Shown: positions 23,472 to 33,339 of the stretch, piece by piece
Layout: every line of letters starts with the position of its first letter
How positions within the stretch are numbered: position 1 is the first letter of the stretch
NCBI RefSeq assembly: GCF_033118175.1
Contig: NC_083692.1
Location: 91,368,501-91,432,500 of the forward strand
Direction: 5' to 3'
From: Dama dama
Taxonomy: Eukaryota > Chordata > Mammalia > Artiodactyla > Cervidae
DNA: 64,000 nucleotides
Notes under the pieces: generated by a model
The model's database searches: none
Seen by the model: the letters and a program-made list of their open reading frames with translations, nothing else
Told to the model about the DNA's origin: nothing
Program-made: the position numbers and the translations under genes

Positions 23472-24805
23472 TTTTTTTTTTTTTTCATTTATTTTTATTA
23501 GTTGGAGGCTAATTACTTTACAATATTGTAGTGGTTTTTGTCAAACATTGACATGAATTAGCCATGGATTTACATGTATTCCCCATCCCGATCCCCCCTC
23601 CCACCTCCCTCTATACCCGATCCCTCTGGGTCTTCCCAGTGCACCAGGCCCGAGCACTTGTCTGATGCATCCAGCCTGGGCTGGTGATCTGTTTCACCCT
23701 AGATAATATACATGTTTCGATGTTGTTCTCTTGAAACATCCCATACTCGCCTTCTCACAGAGTCCAAAAGTCTGTTCTGTACATCTGTGTCTCTTTTTCT
23801 GTTTTGCATATAGGGTTATCATTACCATCTTTCTAAATTCCGTATATATGTGTTAGTATGCTGTATTGGTCTTTATCTTTCTGGCTTACTTCGCTCTGCA
23901 TAATGGGCTCCAGTTTCATCCATCTCATTAGAACTGATTCAAATGAATTCTTTTTAATGGCTGAGTAATATTCCACGGTGTATATGTACCACAGCTTCCT
24001 TATCCATTCGTCTGCTGATGGGCATCTAGGTTGCTTCCATGACCCGGCTATTATAAACAGTGCTGCGATGAACATTGGGGTGCACGTGTCTCTTTCAGAT
24101 TTGGTTTCCTCACTGTGTATGCCCAGAAGTGGTATTGCTGGGTCATATGGCAGTTCTATTTCCAGTTTTTTAAGAAATCTCCACTCTGTTCTCCATAGCG
24201 GCTGTACTAGTTTGCATTCCCACCAACAGTGTAAGAGGGTTCCCTTTTCTCCACACTCTCTCCAGCATTTATTGCTTGTAGACTTTTGGATAGCAGCCAT
24301 CCTGACCAGCATGAGATGGTACCTCATTGTGGTTCAGATTTGCATTTCTCTGATGATGAGTGATGTTGAGCATCTTTTCATGTGTTTGTTAGCCATCTGT
24401 ATGTCTTCTTTGGAGAAATGTCTGTTTAGTTCTTTGGCCCATTTTTTGATTGGGTCATTTATTTTTCTGGAATTGAGCTGCAGGAGTTGCTTGTATATTT
24501 TTGAGATTAATCCTTGTCTGTTGCTTCGTTTGCTATTATTTTCTCCCAATCTGAGGGCTGTCTTTTCACCTTGCTTATAGTTTCCTTTGTTGTGCAAAAG
24601 CTTTTAAGTTTCATTAGGTCCCATTTGTTTATTTTTGCTTTTATTTCCAATATTCTGGGAAGTGGGTCGTAGAGGATTCTGCTGTGATTTTATGTCGGAG
24701 AGTGTTTTGCCTATGTTCTCCTCTAGGAGTTTTATAGTTTCTGGTCTTACATTTAGATCTTCAATCCATTTTGAGTTTATTTTTGTGTATGGTGTTAGAA
24801 AGTGT
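23472..24805 (-). mobile_element. 5'-truncated L1 (ruminant type), 3' half of chimera
   Basis: T run at 23472-23485 (the poly(A) tail on the minus strand), then the L1 3' UTR and the ORF2 C-terminus. The open frame 24327-23833 gives the cysteine-rich C-terminal part, with the HCWWECKLVQPLW motif intact. Upstream frames are shifted. The element stops at GTTAGAAAGTGT (24805), where the equivalent position in the full-length L1 at about 55192 simply continues. There the sequence switches to U6. This is a truncated, non-autonomous copy. Confidence 0.93.
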
Positions 24806-24840
24806 AAAAATGCAGAAAACTTCACAAATTTGCGTGTCAT
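24604..24840 (-). pseudogene. Chance open frame across the U6/L1 junction
   Basis: This 78-codon frame starts at an ATG within the U6 copy (residues MTRKFVKF come from U6 sense sequence) and continues into L1 ORF2 residues (LTPYTKINSKWI...). Its frame shifts away from ORF2 near the middle. It is a by-product of the fusion; nothing suggests it is expressed. Confidence 0.7.
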
Positions 24841-24865
24841 CCTTGCGCAGGGGCCATGCTAATCC

Positions 24866-24906
<41 letters not shown>

Positions 24907-24912
24907 GAACAT
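24806..24912 (-). pseudogene. U6 snRNA retro-pseudogene fused to L1
   Basis: The reverse complement reads as a complete U6 small nuclear RNA copy of 107 bases: 5' TTCGCTTCGGCAGCACATAT, then ACTAAAATTGGAACGATACAGAG, the ACAGAG box, AGCATGGCCCCTGCGC and GATGACACGCAAATTTG. It finishes with the TTTTT terminator-derived end. By eye about nine bases differ from the canonical mammalian U6, mostly in the 3' stem and the first bases. The 3' U run joins L1 directly with no gap. Upstream on the minus strand is BovB sequence, not a pol III snRNA promoter (no TATA box or proximal element at the right spacing). It is therefore a non-functional retrocopy made together with the L1. Confidence 0.93.
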
Positions 24913-25155
24913 CTTCTTAATATCTTCTGCTTCTGTTAGGTCCATACCATTTCTGTCCTTAATTGTGCCCATCTTTGCATGAAATGTTCCCTTGGTGTCT
25001 CTAATTTTCTTGAAGAGATCTCTAGTCTTTCCCATTCTATTGTTTTCCTCTATTTCTTTGCATTGATTTATCTCTCCTTGCTATTCTTTGGAACTCTGCA
25101 TTCAAATGGGTCTATTTTTCCTTTTCTTCTTTGCCTTTTGCTTCTCTCCTTTTAT
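24913..25155 (-). mobile_element. BovB LINE, 5' continuation after chimera
   Basis: cttcttaatatcttctgcttctgttaggtcc...ttgcatgaaatgttccc parallels 51043-51290 of the longer BovB. It contains a deletion relative to that copy around the bases after gcattga. Confidence 0.88.
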
Positions 25156-26061
25156 CCTCCACATGAGGCCGAGGAAATTTATCAGGACTGATCTGTCATA
25201 AACTGCCTAGAAGTCTGTATTCTATGTGAAAAGCACCGAATCACTAAACCCAAAGCTAGGACACCTGGAGTTCTGGCCTCAGCTGTGCTCTTCATAACAG
25301 GATCATAATGACACCTGGCCAGTCCATTTCATGAAGCTCTTATCAAGTCTAGATGAACTGACTCATATCAAAGCATGTCAACATGGAGAACTGCATGAAT
25401 ACATGGGGTTATTCTTTTGATTCCTGGCACAATCTATCACCTGTAATGATCCTTTCAAAAAATTTCAGAGGAATAACAGGTTATCTGGGTGCTATATCTT
25501 GGGTAAAGCAGAAAAGTCTGTGCCCACTTACAGGGCTGTAGGAAGGATGAAACGGAGTCGCCTGTGTGTATGTGCTACACCCAACACCCGCCCTAGAGGC
25601 TGTGGCCTTCACCGCCTATCTTTCTTGGTTCGGCGCCTTCCATTCTATTTTCATATTTACTATGTCACTTCCAGTCCCCATGTCAAAAAGTTCCTGTCTT
25701 TCCCTGATGAGTAGTGATTTGAGTATTTATATATCTTCTTTTGTAAAGTTTCTGTTCAAATATTTTGCTTAGTGTTTTTTTTTTCTTCCCCAGTGGGTTG
25801 TTTAGCTTTTATTGTTGCTCTGTAAAATTTCTTTAAATATTCTTGATTTGGAATTTGTTTTAATGCATGAAAGAGATAACAAATAAATGCTTAAAAGGCA
25901 AAAACAAAGCAAAACTGACCTGTCCTGTGACCCATGTTCTCATGATTCTTCTCTGTAAGGCAAAGAGGGATTCATTTATGATATCCCTCCAAATGACAGA
26001 ACTTAAATAAAATGCACTGGTTTCCAGAAAGCCTAAGCAATAAATTTAATTTGGGGAATAT
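25156..26061. other. No gene seen
   Basis: No recognised repeat or exon. Confidence 0.5.
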
Positions 26062-26074
26062 CAGGTACTGCAGA

Positions 26075-26304
26075 GAGGCTTCCCAGGTGGTTAAGTGGTA
26101 AAGAACCCACTTGCCAATGCAGGAGACGCAAGAGACGTGGATTCGAGCCCTGGGTTGGGAAGATTCCCTGGAGGAGGGCATGGCAACCCACTCCAGTATT
26201 CTTGCCTGGAGAATCCCATGGATGAAGGAGCCTGGCGGGCTACTGTTCATAGGGTAGCAGAGGGTCAGACCCGACTGATGCATCTTAGCATGCACACCCT
26301 CATG
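26075..26304 (+). mobile_element. Bov-tA/BOV-A2-type SINE
   Basis: Head ggcttcccaggtggttaag, box-B-like attcgagccctggg, tail gcatcttagcatgca. CAGGTACTGCAGA at 26062-26074 and CAGGTATTGCAGA at 26305-26317 form a 13-bp target-site duplication with one mismatch. Confidence 0.92.
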
Positions 26305-26317
26305 CAGGTATTGCAGA

Positions 26318-27224
26318 AGTCATCAGTAAGGCAGAGAGAGGGAGGATTCTGGGTTTTCTGGACTCCCCAAATTACGTCCAATGCATAGTTGTTGATTCTG
26401 ACCATAAGTACTGTTGAATTTCCCCAGAATGTTGAACAAAATCGACACAACATTGACTCTCTGGACATTTTCCCCCTCATTTGGGTCTTATGACCAATTC
26501 CAGGCCAGATTGCCCCCACTGACCTACTGCTTTAACACTCCCCACACCTCTTCCAACATTTTTAGCAGTTTTCTTCTTCCTTCCTGCCTCCCTAGAATAC
26601 CTATAGCTAAGGTAACCATATATCCTAGGATGATCCTGGTTTCTACCTGTTTTTCTGGCATAATTATCAATATATTGATCCTTCTTTTAAATGTGTGCTA
26701 GCTTGGAAAACAAATTGCATGGTAACCCTACCTGTAGCTGAATGAGTTTGAGCGAAGCCTGAAGGCAAGTCTAGGGTGAGGAAAGAGGAAGGGCAGAGCT
26801 AAAAAGCCAAGCTTAGAAGGTGCCAACCCTTGTCTACCCTGCAGCCCCATCCCTCAAGCACTGGTGCCAGGCCAGCATTTGCTGGCATCTTACCAGGGAT
26901 GAGGCTGGCTCTCAGGAGAGGTGTCTCATAAGTAAACTAAAAGCAAGAGATTCCTAGAAATTAGAGGTAAAAAGATGCAAAAGACAATGGAGGATGGTTT
27001 TACGAGAGCATCAAAATGTTATACGCATCCCATGAGGATGCAGGAAGACAGTATTTTTATTGCTTCAATTTTATTTCCATTCCTGAGGGGTTGTTGGCGT
27101 GAACAACACCAGCATCCTGGCTGATTCCTTTTGCTCCTTACCACGCAGGTGTTCCTGCTGAGGACCACAGAGGACTCACCCTTACCAGGCAGGTTGCTTG
27201 GGTTAGATTTGGCTGCCTGGACCA
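26318..27224. other. No gene seen
   Basis: No recognised repeat or exon. Confidence 0.5.
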
Positions 27225-27345
27225 AAAGGCAGGAGACCAGGGTCAGGTCCCATTTGTCACTTGGTGACCATGAGAATTATTTTCACTCTGATGGGCAAAC
27301 TTTTCATCTGCAAAGTAAAGAGGATTAAACCAGATGGTCCCTAAG
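27225..27345 (+). mobile_element. MIR-like fragment (tentative)
   Basis: ggagaccagggtcaggtccc...gtcacttggtgacc...cttttcatctgcaaagtaaagagg follows the MIR order but is strongly diverged. Confidence 0.45.
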
Positions 27346-27424
27346 GCAATAGTTCAAAATATTTATATATTGCTTAAAGAATTTGAAGAACTTTCTTCCT
27401 TAAGCAGTTTTACATTAATATAAA

Positions 27425-28125
27425 ATGTGAGAGTGAAAAAGTTAGCTTAAAACTCAACATTCAAGAAACTAAGATCATGGCATCTTGTCTCATCACTTCA
27501 TGGCAAATAGATGGGGAAAAAATGGAAACAGTGACAGACTTTATTTTCTGGGGCTCCAAAATCACTGCAGAGAGTGACTGCAGCCATGAAATTAAAAGAT
27601 GCTTACTCCTTGGAAGGAAATCAATGACAAGCCTAGACAGTGTATTGAAAAGCAGAGATATCACTTTTCTGACAAAGGTCCATCTAGTCAAGGCTATGGT
27701 TTTCCCAGTAGTCATGTATACATGTGAGAGTTGGACAGTAAAGAAGGCTGAGCACCAAAGAATTGATGCTTTTGAACTGTGGTGCTGGAGAAGACTCTTG
27801 AGAGTCCCTTGGACTGCAAGGAGATCCAACCAGTCCATCCTAAAGGAGATCAGTCCTGAATACTCACTGGAAAGACAGATACTGAAGCTGAAACTCCAAT
27901 ACTTTGGCCACCTGATGTGAAGAACTGACTCACTGAAAAAAGACTCTGATGCTGGGAAAGATTGAGAGCAGAAGGAGAAGGGGGCGACAGAGGCTGAGAT
28001 GGTTGGATGGCATCACTGACTGACATGAATTTGAGCCAACTCCAGGAGTTAGTGAAGGACAGGGAAGCCTGATGTGCTGTAGTTCATGGGGTTGCCAAGG
28101 GTTGGACACGACCGAGCAACTGAAC
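27425..28125 (+). mobile_element. BovB LINE, 3' 0.7 kb
   Basis: Begins at gagagtgaaaaagttagcttaaaactc and ends at cgaccgagcaactgaac. The open frame 27477-27920 covers part of the reverse-transcriptase C-terminus (ESWTVKKAEHQRIDAFELWCWRR region). It stops at LQYFGHLM because of a premature TGA. Confidence 0.93.
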
Positions 28126-28338
28126 AACAACAAAAATATTTAACACAAGATGTAATTTCCAACACATGAAGAATATGGACATTTTATTAATAAAGACCTT
28201 GTTACATCATTCTTTAAAATGTATCCAAATACCACAGCCGTTTTATACCCATATCATCTTTTTTACCTCAAAAAATTATTATTTAATACATGGAAATTTT
28301 ACATTGTTTCCGTTTCAATTGGAACTCATTTTAGTCTG

Positions 28339-28549
28339 TTTGTTGTTGTTTAATCACTATGTCGTGTTTGACTCTTTGCAACCCGGTGGACAGTAGGCCA
28401 CCAGGCTCCTCTGTCCATGGGATTACCCAGGCAAGAACACTGGAATGATTTGCTATTCCCTTCTCCAGGGGATCTTCCCAACCCAAGGACTGAACCCACG
28501 TCTCCTGCATTGCAGGTGAATTCTTTACCTCTGAACTATCTTAGAATTC
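28339..28549 (-). mobile_element. Bov-tA/BOV-A2-type SINE
   Basis: tgttgttgtttaatcactatgtcgtg to attctttacctctgaactatc. ACTCATTTTAGTCTG at 28324-28338 and ACTCATTTTATTCTG at 28550-28564 form a 15-bp target-site duplication with one mismatch. Confidence 0.92.
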
Positions 28550-28564
28550 ACTCATTTTATTCTG

Positions 28565-29570
28565 TTTCCCCAAAAGAATTTTACCCTTGACATAATTTAT
28601 CTGTATGTTTGAAAAATTTAAAAAAAAATCACGCTATCATTCTTTGATGCAACAAAAGTATGTGAACACAATGAAATTTTAAAAATTTCCTGTGATTGTA
28701 AATTTCAAAGGGTAAAAACAGTAAATAAACTCTAGATGGAGTTATCACTACAACTGTTTTGACCAACTGAAATCATTAAACATGTAAGTAAAATTTTATT
28801 GGAAATGTTTCTCTTGGTAAGATGGATAGAGCTGCCTTAGTTTTTGAGCAAGTTATTTATCATTTAGTATAATTTATCAAATCAATTTTATCCCCCCCCT
28901 TTTTTTAAGAAGTGCTGAGGAACATTATTTATATAAAAGCAGACGGCACTGGGAGGATTTTCCTTACAGCAATATCACTCTTTGATTTGAAGTCCTGAGT
29001 TATATGTAAAAAATAATCCTGTGACCATTATTAAAAATAATTTTTAATGTTCTATCAGCTAACAACCCTATAGGTCATCTTTCAATTATTTTGAAAGCAG
29101 ATACTTGGAAAATAATTTTTGCAAGAAAGTAGACTTGCAAAAGGATTTATTTCCTAACCTGTATTCACTTTCTCAAAACCAACTCTGATATTTCGAATTG
29201 TTCTTTTGTTTGGTCTCCCAGGGGTCTTTCCTCTCTGGGGTAGCACCCAGGATAAAATGCAGAACAGGTAAGAGTAAATTTGTCAAGTAAGAACAGGGTT
29301 GGGAGAAAAGAACTGAGAAAGTAGAACCTATCCAGCAAGGTACTTTCCCAGACAAATGAATTTTAGGCATGAGCACTTATGTTCATTCTATATCTGGAAA
29401 CTTATACCAACCTCCTAACCTGTGAATATATACCCTAGAAGAAAATCTTCATGATCCTCAGGACCACACGCACCTCACTTTGAAGATCTAGCTCTAATAT
29501 CTAAAGGTCTGGACAATGTTAAGTTCAAGCAAAACAACTGAAAGAAAAAGTTTTCAAGTTCATTTTATTT
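28565..29570. other. No gene seen; AT-rich
   Basis: AT-rich unique-looking DNA; no recognised repeat or exon. Confidence 0.5.
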
Positions 29571-29574
29571 ACTT

Positions 29575-30070
29575 ATTTCTGATTAGGTAGTGAGACATTG
29601 AAGCCTACACAGTAAATCTCCATATCCCACCCCTGCCCCCACCTGTCCATCAGCCATCCATTCTTTTCTCCAAGTAATGGATGTAAAGTTGCCCTGTGTA
29701 ATCTGTGGAGATGATCCCACATATTCATTCAGTTATGATCAGAGATAGTCTTTTCTTCCTCCTCTTTCACAATTGCTACTGTGCTCTACATACTGTCTGG
29801 TATCTTTTTTGTTGCTTTGCTTAGAAATTACATTGGAGATTTTTTTTTAATGTCATCATATAAAAAATACCCTCATTCTTTACTGACTGAACAGTATTCC
29901 ATTAAATGTTATAATTCACTTAAACATGCCCTTATTGCTGTTCTTTTAGCTTGCTTCCAATATTATTTAAACAATACTGTGATAAATATATTGTATATAT
30001 ATCACTTTGCATATGTGTGAATATATTCACCGAGGAACTTCTAAAAGTAGAGTGTCTGGTCCAAGGGCCT
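29575..30070 (-). mobile_element. Old L1 3' region (tentative)
   Basis: ttccaatattatttaaacaatactgtgataaata...aggaacttctaaaagtagagtgtctggtcc is the reversed end region of an old L1, similar in layout to 52860-53460. Confidence 0.5.
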
Positions 30071-30107
30071 GTGTATGTATTGATTTTAATTAGGCATTAG
30101 TAGTAAA

Positions 30108-30885
30108 CTACTTATGGCAGAAAGTGAAAAAGAACTAAAGAACTTCTTGATGAAAGTGAAAGAGGAGAGTGAAAAAGTTGGCTTAAAGCTCAACATTCAG
30201 AAAACTAAGATCATGGCATCTGGTCCCATCACTTCATGGGAAATAGATGGGGAGACAGTGGAAACAGTGGTCAGACTTTATTTTGGGGGGCTCCAAAATC
30301 ACTGCAGATGGTGACTGCAGCCATGAAATGAAAAGACGCTTACTCCTTGGAAGGAAAGTTATGACCAACCTATATAGCACATTAAAAAGCAGAGACATTA
30401 CTTTGCCAAAAACGGTCTGTCTGGTCAAGGCTATGGTTTTTCCAGTGGTCATGTATGGATGTGAGAGTTGGACTGTGAAGAAAGCTGAGCACCGAAGAAT
30501 TGATGCTTTTGAACTGTGGTGTTGGAGAAGACTCTTGAGAGTCCCTTGGACTGCAAGGAGATCCAACCAGTCCATCCTAAAGGAAATCAGTCCTGGGTGT
30601 TCATTGGAAGGACTGATGCTGAAGCTGAAACTCCACTACTTTGGCCACCTCACGCAAAGAGTTGACTCATTGGAAAAGACCCTGATGCTGGGAGGGATTG
30701 GGGGCAGGAGGAGAAGGGGACGACAGAGGATGAGATGGTTGGATGGCATCACCGACTCGATGGACGTGGGTTTGAGTAAACTCCAGGAGTTGGCGATGGA
30801 CAGGGAGGCCTGGCGTGCTGCGATTCATGGGGTCGCAAAGAGTCGGACATGACTGAGCGGCTGAACTGAACTGAACTGAGTATCT
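30108..30885 (+). mobile_element. BovB LINE, 3' 0.8 kb, long open frame
   Basis: Two overlapping frames (30114-30314 and 30247-30852) encode the BovB reverse-transcriptase C-terminus. A one-base gain in the G run at about 30285-30290 separates them. The 201-codon frame runs without a stop from KITADGDCSHEMKRR to the family's natural end AAIHGVAKSRT*. The element ends with gactgagcggctgaactgaactg. The N-terminal endonuclease and most of the reverse transcriptase are missing through 5' truncation. Confidence 0.93.
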
Positions 30886-30954
30886 TATCTCTGCTTATCT
30901 CTGAGAAGGATGTGCCAATTTAATCTACCACCCACAAGATTAGAGTGCCTATCT

Positions 30955-31200
30955 TAGTTATCCGTAACTCTGTAACTATTCCTGTGACAAATCACCCCCA
31001 AACTGAGTGGCTTCCAACATCAGTAATCACTTCTTATCCTTCTCTGTTTCTGCGGGTCTGGATGATGTGTGACTTGGCTGGGTTGTCCTGGTTTGGGATC
31101 TCTTAGATACTTGCATTCAGTTGGGAGCTGGGGTCATCTTGAAGACTTCCTCAGTCAAGCCTCTGGTGTGGGACTGAGGAGAAATGAGCCCCCAGGTGAT
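30955..31200 (+). repeat. Ancient interspersed repeat, family not named
   Basis: tgtgacaaatcacccccaaactgagtggcttccaac...gtttctgcgggtctgg...ggctgggttgtcctgg has the layout of a widespread eutherian repeat. A similar diverged copy is at about 45345-45720. Strand is nominal. Confidence 0.4.
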
Positions 31201-31254
31201 GGAATCGTGGAGACCTCTCATGTGTCTCCGTCCTTTTGGGGTCTCTCTACATAG

Positions 31255-31500
31255 TCTTTCTCAAGGTAGCCAGACTTCTTCCGGAAGCATCTGTCAATGG
31301 ACATTTACATTGTTCCCATGTCTTGGCCGTTGTGAATAGTGTTGCTTTGCACATAGGGGTGCACGTATCTTTTTGAAATACAGTTGTGCCCAGATATATG
31401 CCCAGGAGTGGGATTGCTGGATCACACAGAAACTCTATTTGTAGTTTTTTGCAGATCATCCATACTGTTTGCATAGTGGTTGCATCAACTTACATTGGTG
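31255..31500 (-). mobile_element. Old L1 3' ORF2 fragment
   Basis: ggacatttacattgttcccatgtcttgg...gtgaatagtgttgctttgcacataggggtgcacg...ccaggagtgggattgctggatcac is the reversed ORF2 C-terminal part. It can still be read as CDPAIPLLGIYLG...CTPMCKATLFTTAKTW on the minus strand. Confidence 0.8.
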
Positions 31501-32940
31501 ACTTTTCCATGAAAAAAAATTTTTTATGTGTATTTAATTAAATTTCACTTTTAACCTTCTGGCTTTTTTGTCATATTTGGAAATTCTTCTCACTCTGAAA
31601 TTGTGAGTGTTCCTTCCCATGTTTTCTCCTGCTCTGTGTATTTGGCTTGACTTGGTTTCTACATTTTTACTTTTGATGCATTTAATATTAATTTTATTTT
31701 AATGTGTGAAGTATGGATTAGAATGTCCTGTTGTCCAATGGCCGTCTAGTGGGCTTGAAACGTTGCCGGTGTCATATCATGCTCGTGAACTCTGCAAGTC
31801 TCCTCCTTCTGTCCCACTTGTTAGTGTGGGTCTTTATGTGATGGTCCTGCACTGTTTTAAATTTTGTAGCCACATAATGTATTTTAATATCTAGTAGGAC
31901 TACTTCCCCTTATTTATCATCTTCCTAATTATTTAGGCTATTCTTTCTAGTCTATTTTTCTGTGAAAACAATTTCTTAATTGCATGGCAATATTACCCTC
32001 CATGAAGTGTGATTAGGCTGAGATATTTGGGATTTTTCTGCACATAAAAGAAGGAAATGGGAGTTAACTTGCCATCTTAGGGGAAAAAACTAAAAACAAA
32101 AACTGGCACTCAGAGAGACAATTTCAATCTCAAATCTCCAGAATAGCCTGTGGCCTTACTCTAAGCCATGATGATACTTAAAGAGGAATGACCCAGTGTG
32201 GTAAAGACTAATGAGGAAAAGAAAAATGTTAACCTTTTATAAGATCATTTTCCTCTAGAGAATTTTAGTGTGCCAACTCTCAGGGTAACTGAATCTCTTA
32301 ATGATTAGGAATCATGCAACTTTTCTGATTGCTTGTCTGTGTTACTGTTTGGGTATAGTTTGCCAAAAAGCAAATTGTTCCTAAAAGCATGGTGAAGGGG
32401 TAGTGTATGGAATTCAGTCTTTAGAGGTTTTATTCACAAATATTGTATTAGGCTTTTCCGTATTTTTCAACAAACCAACACATCTAATGAAAATGTCTTA
32501 GAAGTGCATTTTTGTTACTTTTCCATTTCACTTTCAGGGTTGTAAACGCTCACATTTCTGTGTTCTGACTAATGTACAACAACATTAAAAGCATAGAACT
32601 TGGCTCTTATTGCAACTTTCCTACTTAAGGGATCAAAGGCACTTTGCTATTGTTCCTTCCTTGTTCTCCTGGGATACTGGGAGATCCTGCAGAGTCTCTT
32701 GCAGTACACACTTGTAAAATGCCTTGGATTTGCAGAGGTTTTGCTATTATTATTTAATAATGGATCTCAGGATTTCAGGATTTCTATCATGAGGGAAAAA
32801 AAACAAAGCTCAAAAGTTCAAGAAAAGCATGAATAAAAAGCAAACAGAAACTGAAGATCTGAAAACCCTGTTGTATATTGAATTGCCTCTGTATCTGTGT
32901 ATGTGCCTTTATTTGAAAAAGTAAGACCATTTTTTAAGTT
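31501..32940. other. No gene seen; AT-rich, possible old L1 remains to about 31990
   Basis: No exon or confident repeat. Confidence 0.45.
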
Positions 32941-32944
32941 ATTT

Positions 32945-33190
32945 TTTTAATTGAGATATACTTGACATATAACATTGTCTAAGCATAAGGTGTAAAACGT
33001 GTTGATTTGATGCATTTATATATGGCAATGTGATTGCCACCATAGCTTCAGCTCATATCTCTAACACATTATATAATTATCATTTCTTTTTTGTGATGTG
33101 AACTTCGGAGATTTAGTATCTTAGCAATTTTGAAGTATTTCATTCAGTACTATTGAATACTGGAAATAGGGTCATTGCAGATGTATTTTA
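32945..33190 (-). mobile_element. L1M-type 3' UTR fragment
   Basis: ttaattgagatatacttgacatataacattgtctaagcataaggtg...ttgatgcatttatatatgg...tgattgccaccatagctt is the same old L1 3' type as 19075. Confidence 0.65.
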
Positions 33191-33209
33191 AGTTTCTCGA
33201 GATGGCATC

Positions 33210-33330
33210 CCCCTGGAGAAGGAAATGCAACCCACTCCAGTATTCTTGCTTGGAGAATTCCATGGACAGGGGAGCCTGGTGGGCTAAGGGCTCGCAAAGA
33301 CTCAGACACAACTAAGCGGCTAAACAACAG
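33210..33330 (+). mobile_element. 5'-truncated Bov-tA/BOV-A2-type SINE
   Basis: Lacks the tRNA-like head. It starts at ccctggagaaggaaatgc and ends at actaagcggctaaacaac. GATGGCATC at 33201-33209 and GATGACATC at 33331-33339 form a 9-bp duplication with one mismatch, so the copy inserted already truncated. Confidence 0.88.
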
Positions 33331-33339
33331 GATGACATC

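Noticed and set aside
23978..24580. 200-codon plus-strand frame
   Set aside because: Antisense shadow of L1 ORF2.
24806..24912. Functional U6 gene
   Set aside because: No pol III snRNA promoter upstream (BovB sequence instead), several base changes, and direct fusion to L1.
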